From NCBI GenBank assembly GCA_902561795.1, contig CACERG010000010.1:1-62897 (forward strand): 62,897 nucleotides of DNA. Reading direction: 5' to 3'. The notes under the pieces are model-generated. The model was not told the DNA's origin, ran no database searches, and worked only from the letters and a program-made list of their open reading frames with translations. The DNA comes from an uncultured Bacteroidota bacterium. GTDB taxonomy: Bacteria; Bacteroidota; Bacteroidia; Flavobacteriales; Flavobacteriaceae. Below are positions 49,225 through 58,506 of the stretch, in pieces. The number at the start of each line of letters is the position of its first letter. Within the stretch, counting starts at the first letter, position 1. A program made the translations under genes and the position numbers.

Positions 49225-50712
49225 TTAATAATTCTTCTTCCAAAAAAATGGTGAGAATAATATTAGTACAGTAAACAGTTCTAGACGACCTAACAACATT
49301 AAGAAAGTTGCCCACAATTTACCTATTTCAGAAAGTGATGAATAACTATGGCTAGGTCCGTAAGAACCTAAGGCAGGGCCTATATTACCTAAGGTTGAAG
49401 CAGCTAATCCTAAAGAAGACTCAAAATCTGTACCAAGAATTCCAAAACCTATGGATCCCACGATAAAACTCAACATATATAAAATAAAAAAACCCAAAAT
49501 ATTTAAAGAGATTGACTCACTGACGGTTTTATTGTTATACCTAGACTGAATGATTGCATTTGGATGTAATGCTCTTTTAAATTCTAAAAAACCTGTTTTA
49601 ATCATCAACATATGGCGAACTATCTTTACACCACCTGAGGTTGATCCAGATGATCCTCCTAAAAACATGAGTCCAAAAAATATTATTGTCACTATTGGTG
49701 CCCATTGGGTAAAATCATAGGTTACAAATCCTGTTGTTGTTATAATTGAAACTACCTGAAATATTGCATTACGTATTGTAGGTTCTATAATATTTAAAAT
49801 TGAATCACTAGGAAGATTTTGAGATAATAAAATAAAAATAATCACAAGTAAAGAGAAAAAGATTATAAAGCGAGAGTAAAGCTTAAATTCCTCATCCTGA
49901 AAAATCTTTTGGAATTTATTAGTAAAAGCAAAATAGCTTAAAACAAAATTAGTTCCTGCTAAAAACATAAATATTATGATTATGTATTGAATTAATGGTT
50001 TATCATTCCAAAAAGCAATGCTCTCGCTTTTTGTAGAAAATCCCCCTGTTGAAATTGTACTCATAGCGTGATTTACAGCATCAAAAATTGTCATCCCAGC
50101 ACTATATAATAAAATTGTTTGAACAATTGTGTAAGTCAAATAAATTAACCACAAACGTTTAGCAGTATCTGTTATTCTTGGATGTAATTTGTCACTAGCG
50201 GGTCCAGGAGCTTCTGCCGAAAATAGTTGAGTTCCACCTATACCTAGAAAAGGAAGGATAGCGATTGCAAGCACAATAATTCCCATTCCACCGATCCAAT
50301 GAGTAGTTGTGCGCCAAAATAAAATTCCTTTAGGTAAAGAATCTAGTTTATCTATAATAGTTGCTCCAGTTGTAGTGTAACCTGACATTGTTTCAAAAAA
50401 ACTTGAGGTAAATTGTGGGATTACACCCGTCATAATATAGGGAATGGTTCCTGTAAGAGCCATTAAAATCCACCCTAGAGTAACAATTAAATACCCTTCC
50501 CGTTTTTGAATCTGCTTTTCATATCTCCTTCCAAAAAATAAAAAAACAAACCCTATTGAGAGAACAATTAAAGAGGAAGTAGCAATCTCCTTGACAAAAC
50601 CATCATTAGACAACAAACTTATTAATGAAGAGACCAACATAAAGCCACCATTTACAAGTAACAAAACTCCCATTAAAAAAACTACGATTTTGTAATTGAA
50701 ATAATTATACAT
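49225..50712 (-). CDS. trkH: Potassium uptake channel subunit TrkH
   Basis: 495 residues, about ten membrane helices in four helix-pore-helix repeats. The four selectivity-filter loops are visible around SGYTTTGATI, MSTISTGGFST, SIITTTGFVTY and STLGNIGPALG, each with the filter glycine. It takes up potassium with TrkA gating. It is three bases downstream of trkA; the 2-gene operon is conserved. Confidence 0.96.
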   Translation of the reverse strand: MYNYFNYKIVVFLMGVLLLVNGGFMLVSSLISLLSNDGFVKEIATSSLIVLSIGFVFLFFGRRYEKQIQKREGYLIVTLGWILMALTGTIPYIMTGVIPQFTSSFFETMSGYTTTGATIIDKLDSLPKGILFWRTTTHWIGGMGIIVLAIAILPFLGIGGTQLFSAEAPGPASDKLHPRITDTAKRLWLIYLTYTIVQTILLYSAGMTIFDAVNHAMSTISTGGFSTKSESIAFWNDKPLIQYIIIIFMFLAGTNFVLSYFAFTNKFQKIFQDEEFKLYSRFIIFFSLLVIIFILLSQNLPSDSILNIIEPTIRNAIFQVVSIITTTGFVTYDFTQWAPIVTIIFFGLMFLGGSSGSTSGGVKIVRHMLMIKTGFLEFKRALHPNAIIQSRYNNKTVSESISLNILGFFILYMLSFIVGSIGFGILGTDFESSLGLAASTLGNIGPALGSYGPSHSYSSLSEIGKLWATFLMLLGRLELFTVLILFSPFFWKKNY

Positions 50713-50715
50713 AAA

Positions 50716-52065
50716 TCACAAAAATAAGCGTTCAATTCGCTTAATTGATCTTGGCAGACAACAAACAACAATTCGATCTCCAGGAATAATTTGATAATCA
50801 CCTAAAGCTGTAACTCCCTTTCCCTCTTTTATAACACCGCCAATTATTGCCGTTCTCGGAAAATCAATATCTTTTATTTTATAATTCGCCACTTTAGAAT
50901 TTGGATTAACAACAAATTCCAAAATTTCAACATTTAAATTATTTAAAGTTTTCATATCCACTACATCCCCTTTTCTGACGTATCTAAAAATGGTATTTGC
51001 AGTAAGTAATTTTTTATTAATTAGGGTGTCAATACCAATCGAATGCGATAGTTGAAAATAATCCATGTTTTCTACTAGCGCAATGGTTTTTTTAACTTGT
51101 TTGGAATGGGCCATTAAACAACTCATTATGTTGGTCTCTGAATTTTCTGTCACAGATATAAAGGCATCCATTGAAGAAAGATTTTCCTCATCTAATAATT
51201 CAGCATTTCTTCCATCTCCATGAATAATTAGAGCATTTGGTAATAGCTCTGAAATCTCAAACGCTTTTTCCTTATTCTTTTCTATAAGACTTACATTAAA
51301 TTTTTTTTCACACAATTCTCTAGCAGTATTGAATCCTATTCTGCCTCCTCCAAGTATCATTATGTTTTTTATTGAGGTTTTTGTTTTTCCTGTTAGCTTG
51401 TAAATTTCTTCTACACCTTCTTTTGATGTAATAAAAAATACAGTATCACCAACTTCAAATACTGTGTCACCTCTTGGTATTATAGTAGTTTGTTTTCCTT
51501 TTCTTTGAACTGCTACTGGCATAAAATGGACATCTGAAAATATTGAAGCAGCTTCCTTAACAGTGTTGCCAACAAATGGGACCTCATCTTCTAATCTAGT
51601 TCCTATTAAAGTTAATGCTCCTCCCTCAAATTCATAACTATTTGAAAAAGCTGACTGATCAAGTAATTGCTGTATTTCTTCAGCAGCTAATTCTTCAGGT
51701 GAAATTAGTTCATCAACACCAATATCTTGAAAGCTTATTAAATCTTGAGCCTTAATCAGCTCAAAATTAGATATTCTAGCTATAGTCCTTTTGCTACCTA
51801 ATTGTTTAGCTAAAGCACATATAGTAATATTTGTAGCCTCTTCTGCTGTAACTGCAATAAATAAATCTGAAGTATCAACTTGAGCTTCTTGCATTAATTT
51901 TAAAGACATTGCATCGCCACGAATAGCACGAATATCCAAGTGTGATTCTGCATAATTTAATCGGTCTTTATCAGTATCTATTAAAGTAATATCCAATGAC
52001 TCGTAGGAAAGGAGCTTAGCTAGATGGAAACCAACCTCACCCCCTCCAGCAATAATTATTTTCAT
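50716..52065 (-). CDS. trkA: Potassium uptake regulator TrkA (two RCK domains)
   Basis: 449 residues with two tandem TrkA-N/TrkA-C units. The first nucleotide-binding loop is IIIAGGGEVGFHLAKLL (residues 3-19) with acidic DTDKDRL after it; the second is IMILGGGRIGFNTAREL near residue 235. TrkA binds NAD(H) or ATP/ADP and gates TrkH at the membrane. A TATATTTA (52088-52095) about 22 bases before the ATG resembles a -7 box. Confidence 0.96.
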   Translation of the reverse strand: MKIIIAGGGEVGFHLAKLLSYESLDITLIDTDKDRLNYAESHLDIRAIRGDAMSLKLMQEAQVDTSDLFIAVTAEEATNITICALAKQLGSKRTIARISNFELIKAQDLISFQDIGVDELISPEELAAEEIQQLLDQSAFSNSYEFEGGALTLIGTRLEDEVPFVGNTVKEAASIFSDVHFMPVAVQRKGKQTTIIPRGDTVFEVGDTVFFITSKEGVEEIYKLTGKTKTSIKNIMILGGGRIGFNTARELCEKKFNVSLIEKNKEKAFEISELLPNALIIHGDGRNAELLDEENLSSMDAFISVTENSETNIMSCLMAHSKQVKKTIALVENMDYFQLSHSIGIDTLINKKLLTANTIFRYVRKGDVVDMKTLNNLNVEILEFVVNPNSKVANYKIKDIDFPRTAIIGGVIKEGKGVTALGDYQIIPGDRIVVCCLPRSIKRIERLFL

Positions 52066-52337
52066 AAATATTTATCCAAAAAGTTTGTAAATATACGAAT
52101 ATTAGATCTGCCCTTAAGAAACGATCTTTCTAAACTTATTTAAAAATCGTTAAAAATATGTTTGTAAAAGTTATTGGGTTTAAATAAAATTTCAATAAAG
52201 AAGGTATTAAAATAATAATTACGAAGTCAGGATAAAACTACTGAAAATAATACTTAATTAAATCACAATATTTTTATAAAAATTAGGTTTATAAACTAGG
52301 AAGTAAATCTAAAAAAAAGTGAAAACTTTAGTTTGTT
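52066..52337. other. Intergenic region between trkA and porT
   Basis: 272 bases of A/T-rich sequence between the divergent trkA and porT starts. It must hold promoters for both. Only the near -7 box for trkA (52088-52095) can be pointed to. No RNA gene or ORF is evident. Confidence 0.5.
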
Positions 52338-53081
52338 TTGCAAAAAAATCAAAAAAATAAATTCTACTTATATAAGTTGGTTGTGGTTTTTATCACACAA
52401 TTTTCAATTGCTCAATATCCAGAGGTAAGAGAAAAAATAATTAACCTTCCAAATTTTGACTACAAGACGTTGCACTATGGATATTTTTTAGGGACAAATC
52501 AATATGATTTTAAATTCGAATATATTGATTCGTATTATGAAGAATTGATGTATAGAGATATCACAGTAAATCAAAAAAACGGATTTAATGTAGGACTCAT
52601 TGGAGATTTAAGAATTAATAAATATCTTAATTTAAGATTTGAACCTGGACTTTATTATAATCAAAGGGATTTAGTATATCCAGAATATGTGGAGTTTACA
52701 AGGGAATCAGACAGGTTCCGAGAAATCAAATCAACTTATATCCATTTGCCCTTGTATTTAAAAATTAATGCAAAAAGAATTAATAATTTTCGCCCTTTTA
52801 TACTAGCAGGTGTTTCAACAGATTTTAATCTTTCAAGTAACGAAAATAATAGTGATGATAATGCAAGTAATGTTTTTAGGACTACTACAAAAAGTTTTAA
52901 CTATGAATTAGGGTTAGGTTTCGAATTTTATTTGTACTACTTCAAATTTTCTCCATCATTAAGAGGTATTTTTTCACTACAAAACGAATTGATTCAAGAT
53001 GCCTCAGAAGAAAGTCCTTGGACAAAAAATGTAATTAACATGTTTAGTAGAGGATTATCATTAATTATAACATTTGAATAA
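52338..53081 (+). CDS. porT: PorT-family type IX secretion outer-membrane protein
   Basis: 247 residues. The start is TTG at 52338, the first start after an in-frame TAG at 52329-52331, and gives a signal peptide ending FITQFSIAQ. The mature chain is a small beta-barrel of about eight strands, with LHYGYFLGTNQYDFKFEYID, GFNVGLIGDLRINKYLNLRF and STYIHLPLYLKINAKR, typical of PorT. PorT is an outer-membrane component of type IX secretion and gliding in Bacteroidota. The neighbours (a TrmH methyltransferase and a TamL/BamA-type gene) match the flavobacterial porT context. Confidence 0.85.
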   Translation: MQKNQKNKFYLYKLVVVFITQFSIAQYPEVREKIINLPNFDYKTLHYGYFLGTNQYDFKFEYIDSYYEELMYRDITVNQKNGFNVGLIGDLRINKYLNLRFEPGLYYNQRDLVYPEYVEFTRESDRFREIKSTYIHLPLYLKINAKRINNFRPFILAGVSTDFNLSSNENNSDDNASNVFRTTTKSFNYELGLGFEFYLYYFKFSPSLRGIFSLQNELIQDASEESPWTKNVINMFSRGLSLIITFE

Positions 53082-53087
53082 TTAAAC

Positions 53088-53801
53088 CTATCTAAAAATT
53101 TCACTTAAGAAAATAGCTGCTGATGTAGCTACGTTTAAACTGTTTGCCCCATTTGTTAATCTTTTGTTAGGTATTGTGATTTTTTCGTCAAGAATTTTAT
53201 TTATGGATTCTGAAATCCCATTTGACTCGTTTCCAAAGACATATATAGCTTTTAAAGGTAGTTTTTTTTTATATATTGAATTCCCATTCAAGGTAGCACC
53301 AAAAATAGGCTTTTCAAGTGATTTTAAATAATCGTCTAAGTTAGGCTGATAATTGCACCTAACTCTTGCTATAGAACCCATACTAGACTGGATTACTTTT
53401 GAGTTATAACAATCAACAGTGTCCGAACTACAAACTAATTCATCAACTCCAAACCAGTCACAAAGGCGAATTATAGAACCCAAATTTCCTGGATCAATTA
53501 ATTTATCAATTGCTATAGTCAGTAAGCTAGGTTTTGTCTTTATTTTATTGGTTATTTTAAAAACACCTAGAACTGGGCTTGGAGTTTTTAAATGGGAAAT
53601 TTTTTTCATTACCGAAAAATCAATTTTAATAGCTTTTGGATGAAAATTATCTTCCAATGAATATAGAGATTGAGCATGCCAAGAAGAATTAATTAGATCA
53701 TTAACAATTTTTTCACCTTCAGCAACAAAATATCCAAATCTTGTTCGATATTTTTTATGCTTCAATTTAAGTATTTGTTTAAGTTGATTCTTACTCACCA
53801 T
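53088..53801 (-). CDS. TrmH/SpoU-family RNA 2'-O-methyltransferase
   Basis: 237 residues with an N-terminal RNA-binding part (KLKHKKYRTRFGYFVAEGEK) and a SPOUT domain: DPGNLGSIIRLCDWFGVDEL, VFGNESNGIS and TNGANSLNVATSAAIFLSE. It should methylate ribose in rRNA or tRNA; the target is not certain. It converges with porT (six bases between stops) and is divergent from the TamL-type gene, 40 bases apart. Confidence 0.92.
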   Translation of the reverse strand: MVSKNQLKQILKLKHKKYRTRFGYFVAEGEKIVNDLINSSWHAQSLYSLEDNFHPKAIKIDFSVMKKISHLKTPSPVLGVFKITNKIKTKPSLLTIAIDKLIDPGNLGSIIRLCDWFGVDELVCSSDTVDCYNSKVIQSSMGSIARVRCNYQPNLDDYLKSLEKPIFGATLNGNSIYKKKLPLKAIYVFGNESNGISESINKILDEKITIPNKRLTNGANSLNVATSAAIFLSEIFR

Positions 53802-53841
53802 AAAAATGACTTATTTTTGATTTATAAAAACATAAAACTTA

Positions 53842-56394
53842 GTGCATAAATTTTTGACAAAATTAGTCAATCTATTTTTCCTTACATTACTTTTTGGAAG
53901 TTGTTCTGGTACACGTTTTTTCAAAAGCTCAGAGTACATAATTGATAGAAATGAAATATATGAAGATGGGGTAATTTTAAAAAATAATCCGATAAATTTT
54001 GTGATCAAAACAAAATCAAATAAAAAAATTTTAGGCATACCACTTAAAAAAATACTTTACGAAACCTCACATCCTGATCCTGAGGGTCAATTCAAAAAAT
54101 GGTTAAATAAAAAAGAGAAAAGGAGAAAAAGATTAGAAAATTGGATTACAGACAAACAGATAAAGGCCTTAAAAAACTATGCACTTAAATTTAATGATTG
54201 GTTAAAAAAAACAGGAGAAGCTCCAGCAGTTTATGACAGCTTAGATGTGAGGATATCGAAAGATAATATAGTTCAGTATTATAAAAATTTGGGATATTTT
54301 AACACGGAGGTTGAGTCAGAAATTGAAAAACTTAATAAAAAAAATCTGGCAGTAAAATACATAATCAAACCTAAACAGAGATATTTAATTGATTCAATAA
54401 AAGCATCCATTGAATCCCCAGAACTATACATTTTGTATAAAGAAAATTTAAAAGACCAAATCATTAAACAGGGAGAGGCCTTTGAAATAAATAAATTTGA
54501 AGATGAAAGAGAACGATTATTTACAATATTTCGCAACAATGGTGTATACAACTTTCAACAAAATAGTATTCAATTTACAGCTTCAATAGATAGTACAGGC
54601 AAGGATTTAAAAATTCCGATAAATGTCAAGATATCAAATATTCAAAAGCGTGTAGAGGATTCTATAATTAAATTACCATATAAAAAATTTAAGATAAAAG
54701 ATGTTTCAATCTTTATAAATAATAAAAATCAAATTAGGAATCTTACTGAATACAATGACTCAATTATTTATAGAGGTTTTAATATATTTAGCGAAGGCAG
54801 ATTAAAATACAATCCTAAAGCTATTACTTCTGGAATTACCTTAAGAAAAGGTAAATTTTACAGTGATTTAGATAGAAATTTAACCTATCGTTATTTCACA
54901 AGTTTAAAAAACTTTAAATATCCAAATATTAATTACACATTGCCTAAAGATAATGATGCTGAACTTAATGCCACAATTCTATTAAGTCCTAAAGAAAGAT
55001 TTTCGTTGGGTTTTGATTTGGATTTATCACATTCAAATATTCAAGATTTTGGTATAGGTGTAGGTGGAGGTTTGGGAATAAGAAATATTTTTCATGGTGC
55101 GGAACTTTTAGAAATAAATATCAAAAATACTTTGGGGGCATCACGAGATATCTCAAGGACTGGTAATCAATTCTTTAATATTTTTGAATTAGGTGCTGAT
55201 ATAAAATTGAGCGTGCCTAGATTACTTTTCCCAACTTTTAAAAATGATTTATTTCCAGCATCAATGTATCCAAAAACTGAGATTATTTTGGGGTCAAGCC
55301 TTCAGGAAAATGTTGGTTTAGATAAGCAATTTTTTAAGGTAAATTATCAATTTGATTGGAAACCAAATGATAAAAAAAAGATGCAATTTAAACTAATTGA
55401 TCTTGAATTTATAAATAATAGAAACGTTTCCAATTACTTCAATGTTTATAGAAATTCTTACGATAGACTAAATACAATTGCAAAAGATATCAGCTTAGAT
55501 GAATCAATATTTGATATTGAAGGTAATCTAGGTATTCCAGATGGTGTTAATAATTTTATTTTTGATGTCCTAAATGGTGAAACTAATCTAACGTTAGAAG
55601 ACCAAGAGTACAAAAGTGTTAACACTTTAAAAGAACGTTATGACAGATTAACTGCAAATAATTTAATATTAGGATCTTCCTTTAGTTTAAATATCAATAA
55701 TCAAGAAAGTATTTTTGATGAAAACTTTTATCAATTGAGATGGAAAATTGATTTGGTTGGCAACTTTTTGAAACTCTTTTTAAAAAGTGTAAATGGGAAA
55801 CAGAATGAATTAAATAATTATACACTTGGCGGAGTTAGTCCATCGCAATATATCAAAACAGAAATAGATTATATTAAACATTGGTCATTCGGGAGGGAAC
55901 GAATATTTGCATTTCATGCATTTTCAGGAATTGCTATTCCATATGGCAATTCATCAAACGTTCCTTTTGCTCGTTCATATTTTTCTGGAGGAGCAAATGA
56001 CAATAGGGCTTGGAGAGCATATGAATTAGGCCCTGGAAGCAGTAACAATATTAATGAATTCAATGAAGCCAATTTTAAATTAGCTTTTAACCTTGAATAT
56101 CGGTTTCCTATCAGCGGACCATTAAATGGAGGGTTTTTTATTGATATAGGAAATATTTGGAATTTGTGGGATGATGTTGACGATGATAGTATGAATTTTT
56201 CAAGTCTAAAGGACTTAAGTGAACTGGCAATTGGTTCTGGTTTTGGGTTTAGGTATGATTTTGACTTTTTTGTTTTTAGATTTGATACAGGTTTTAAAAC
56301 TTACAATCCTGCTCTAGTGAATAACGAACGTTGGTTTTCAGAATTTAACATTAGAAATGCGGTACTTAATATTGGTATTAATTATCCTTTCTAA
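53842..56394 (+). CDS. tamL: TamL-type BamA/TamA-family outer-membrane lipoprotein
   Basis: 850 residues. The start is GTG at 53842; a stop (53833-53835) lies just upstream. A lipoprotein signal ends at C21 (LTLLFGSCSG). About 300 residues of POTRA-like repeats follow, then a 16-strand barrel with family stretches RNIFHGAELLEINIKNTLGA, SYFSGGANDNRAWRAYELGP and the terminal IRNAVLNIGINYPF. The lipidated N-terminus separates it from BamA and is the hallmark of TamL, the Bacteroidota TamA-like protein that works with TamB in moving lipids or proteins to the outer membrane. tamB is not adjacent. Confidence 0.85.
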   Translation: MHKFLTKLVNLFFLTLLFGSCSGTRFFKSSEYIIDRNEIYEDGVILKNNPINFVIKTKSNKKILGIPLKKILYETSHPDPEGQFKKWLNKKEKRRKRLENWITDKQIKALKNYALKFNDWLKKTGEAPAVYDSLDVRISKDNIVQYYKNLGYFNTEVESEIEKLNKKNLAVKYIIKPKQRYLIDSIKASIESPELYILYKENLKDQIIKQGEAFEINKFEDERERLFTIFRNNGVYNFQQNSIQFTASIDSTGKDLKIPINVKISNIQKRVEDSIIKLPYKKFKIKDVSIFINNKNQIRNLTEYNDSIIYRGFNIFSEGRLKYNPKAITSGITLRKGKFYSDLDRNLTYRYFTSLKNFKYPNINYTLPKDNDAELNATILLSPKERFSLGFDLDLSHSNIQDFGIGVGGGLGIRNIFHGAELLEINIKNTLGASRDISRTGNQFFNIFELGADIKLSVPRLLFPTFKNDLFPASMYPKTEIILGSSLQENVGLDKQFFKVNYQFDWKPNDKKKMQFKLIDLEFINNRNVSNYFNVYRNSYDRLNTIAKDISLDESIFDIEGNLGIPDGVNNFIFDVLNGETNLTLEDQEYKSVNTLKERYDRLTANNLILGSSFSLNINNQESIFDENFYQLRWKIDLVGNFLKLFLKSVNGKQNELNNYTLGGVSPSQYIKTEIDYIKHWSFGRERIFAFHAFSGIAIPYGNSSNVPFARSYFSGGANDNRAWRAYELGPGSSNNINEFNEANFKLAFNLEYRFPISGPLNGGFFIDIGNIWNLWDDVDDDSMNFSSLKDLSELAIGSGFGFRYDFDFFVFRFDTGFKTYNPALVNNERWFSEFNIRNAVLNIGINYPF

Positions 56395-56407
56395 AAACAA
56401 ATAATTT

Positions 56408-56415
56408 TATATTTG
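56408..56415 (+). promoter_or_regulatory. -7 box upstream of fba
   Basis: TATATTTG, a full TAnnTTTG match, 15 bases before the fba ATG. No TTG is at the 19-base spacing. Confidence 0.45.
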
Positions 56416-56430
56416 TAACAAACCAAATTG

Positions 56431-57498
56431 ATGAATAATTCTATACCTTCAGGTGTAATTACTGGAAAAGATGTTCAAAAGATTTTTAAGCTTGCTAAAG
56501 AAAAAAAATTCGCTATTCCAGCTGTTAATGTTATTGGAAGTAATAGTATAAATGCAGTTCTAGAAACAGCTTCTAAACTTAAAAGTCCTGTAATTATTCA
56601 ATTTTCAAATGGTGGAGCTCAATTTAATGCTGGAAAAGGTCTTGTAAATAACAATCAAAGTTCTGCCATAGCAGGTGCAATAAGCGGTGCAAAACATGTT
56701 CATGAACTTGCAAAACTATATAATGCAACTGTAATACTCCATACTGATCATTGTGCTAAAAAATTATTGCCTTGGATAGATGGTCTAATAAACGCAAGTG
56801 AAATAAATTTTAAAGCATATAATAAGCCACTGTTTAGCTCTCACATGATTGATTTATCAGAAGAACCATTAAAAGAAAATATCAATATTTGTAAAGAATA
56901 TTTAAAGCGAATGTCAAAAATGGGAATGACTCTTGAAATTGAACTTGGAGTTACTGGAGGCGAGGAAGACGGTGTAGATAATTCTGACATTGATGCTTCA
57001 AAACTTTACACTCAACCACATGAGGTTGCTTTTGCATTTGAAGAATTAAGAAAAATAAGTTCTCAATTTACAATAGCCGCTGCTTTTGGAAATGTCCATG
57101 GTGTTTATAAACCGGGAAATGTTAAATTAACACCAAAAATTTTAAAAAATTCCCAACAATATATTTCTGAAAAATTTAAAGTACCTCAAAATACCGTTGA
57201 CTTTGTTTTTCATGGAGGATCTGGATCAAGTAAAAAGGAGATCATTGAAGCAATCAGCTATGGAGTAGTAAAAATGAATATTGACACTGATCTACAATTT
57301 GCATTTACAGAGGGCATAAGAGATTATATGAATGAGGAAATTGAGTATTTAAAAAGTCAGATTGGAAATCCAGATGGTATAGATATCCCTAACAAAAAAT
57401 ATTATGACCCAAGAAAATGGTTACGCTTAGGAGAAGAAAGCTTTAAAAAACGACTTGAAAAAGCTTTTCAAGACTTAAACAATATAAATACACTATAG
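56431..57498 (+). CDS. fba: Class II fructose-bisphosphate aldolase
   Basis: 355 residues from the ATG at 56431 (a TTG codon just before was not used). Zinc-binding and catalytic features: ILHTDHCAKKLLPW, TLEIELGVTGGEEDGVD, FGNVHGVYKPGNVKL (His) and HGGSGSSKKEI with KMNIDTDLQFAF. It splits fructose-1,6-bisphosphate in glycolysis and runs the reverse in gluconeogenesis. It is 36 bases from accD on the same strand; each has its own -7-like box. Confidence 0.97.
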   Translation: MNNSIPSGVITGKDVQKIFKLAKEKKFAIPAVNVIGSNSINAVLETASKLKSPVIIQFSNGGAQFNAGKGLVNNNQSSAIAGAISGAKHVHELAKLYNATVILHTDHCAKKLLPWIDGLINASEINFKAYNKPLFSSHMIDLSEEPLKENINICKEYLKRMSKMGMTLEIELGVTGGEEDGVDNSDIDASKLYTQPHEVAFAFEELRKISSQFTIAAAFGNVHGVYKPGNVKLTPKILKNSQQYISEKFKVPQNTVDFVFHGGSGSSKKEIIEAISYGVVKMNIDTDLQFAFTEGIRDYMNEEIEYLKSQIGNPDGIDIPNKKYYDPRKWLRLGEESFKKRLEKAFQDLNNINTL

Positions 57499-57512
57499 AT
57501 ATCCATAATTTA

Positions 57513-57520
57513 TATATTTG
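57513..57520 (+). promoter_or_regulatory. -7 box upstream of accD
   Basis: TATATTTG, a full TAnnTTTG match, 14 bases before the accD ATG. No TTG lies at the 19-base spacing. Confidence 0.45.
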
Positions 57521-57534
57521 ATTAAATTGCAAAA

Positions 57535-58392
57535 ATGAGTTGGTTTAAAAGGAGTGAAAAAGGTATTCGTACCAAAACCGAAGAAAAAAAAGATATTCCT
57601 AAGGGTCTTTGGTATCAAACTCCCACAGGTAAAATAATTGAGGCTAAAGAACTTGCTGATAATAATTATGTTAGTCCTGAGGATGATTATCATGTTCATA
57701 TAGGTAGTAAAGAATATTTCGAAATATTATTTGATGATAATGAATTCAAAGAATTTGATATTGATTTAAAATCTAAAGATTTTTTAAAATTTGAAGATTC
57801 AAAAAAATATATAAATCGTCTAAAAGAGGCTCACAAAAAAACAGGTCTTTATGACGCTATTAGAACTGCAGTTGGCAACTCGAAGGGTAAGAAAATAGTA
57901 ATCGCTTGTATGGACTTCAGGTTTATTGGTGGTTCAATGGGGTCAGTAGTTGGAGAAAAAATTTCAAGAGCAACTGACTATTGCCTTACACACAATCTGC
58001 CTTTATTGATTATTTCAAAATCAGGAGGAGCTAGAATGATGGAATCAGCAACCTCATTAATGCAAATGGCAAAAACTGCAGCAAAATTAACTCAACTTGC
58101 AGAAGCTAAAATACCATATATTTCCCTTTGCACAGACCCTACTACTGGAGGTATAACAGCATCATATGCAATGTTAGGTGATATTAATATTGCAGAACCT
58201 AAAGCTCTAATTGCTTTTGCCGGACCACGTGTTGTTAAAGATACTACTGGTAAAGATTTACCAGAAGGTTTTCAGACAAGTGAGTTTCAATTACAAAAGG
58301 GATTTTTAGATTTTATATCACACAGAAACCAATTAAAGAATAATATAAACTTATATGTAGATTTAATTTTGAATCAAGAAATAAGGATATAA
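57535..58392 (+). CDS. accD: Acetyl-CoA carboxylase carboxyltransferase subunit beta (cysteine-free zinc-ribbon form)
   Basis: 285 residues. AccD pairs with AccA to transfer carboxyl from biotin to acetyl-CoA, the first step of fatty-acid synthesis. The crotonase-type core is complete: [56 protein letters not shown] and [20 protein letters not shown]. The N-terminal region where Escherichia coli AccD has a four-Cys zinc ribbon reads [10 protein letters not shown]...YVSPEDDYH, so both CxxC pairs are gone. This looks normal for Flavobacteriia. accA is not adjacent. Confidence 0.96.
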   Translation: MSWFKRSEKGIRTKTEEKKDIPKGLWYQTPTGKIIEAKELADNNYVSPEDDYHVHIGSKEYFEILFDDNEFKEFDIDLKSKDFLKFEDSKKYINRLKEAHKKTGLYDAIRTAVGNSKGKKIVIACMDFRFIGGSMGSVVGEKISRATDYCLTHNLPLLIISKSGGARMMESATSLMQMAKTAAKLTQLAEAKIPYISLCTDPTTGGITASYAMLGDINIAEPKALIAFAGPRVVKDTTGKDLPEGFQTSEFQLQKGFLDFISHRNQLKNNINLYVDLILNQEIRI

Positions 58393-58413
58393 AATACGTA
58401 AATAACTCATTTT

Positions 58414-58429
58414 AATTTTAATTAAAATT
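58414..58429. repeat. 16-bp perfect palindrome before the rpsO promoter
   Basis: AATTTTAATTAAAATT is its own reverse complement. It ends one base before the TTG of the rpsO -33 element. It could be an UP-like A/T-rich element, the weak end of accD transcription, or chance in an A/T-rich genome. Confidence 0.4.
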
Positions 58430-58430
58430 G

Positions 58431-58460
58431 TTGGTTTAAATTAGATTACTCGTATATTTG
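58431..58460 (+). promoter_or_regulatory. Promoter of rpsO-pnp
   Basis: TTG (58431-58433), exactly 19 bases, then TATATTTG (58453-58460). This is a complete Bacteroidota vegetative promoter match, 46 bases before the rpsO ATG. A second TTG directly precedes the first. Confidence 0.85.
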
Positions 58461-58506
58461 CGACTTTATTGTTAAATACATAAAAACTATTAACATTAAT
58501 ATTGGC

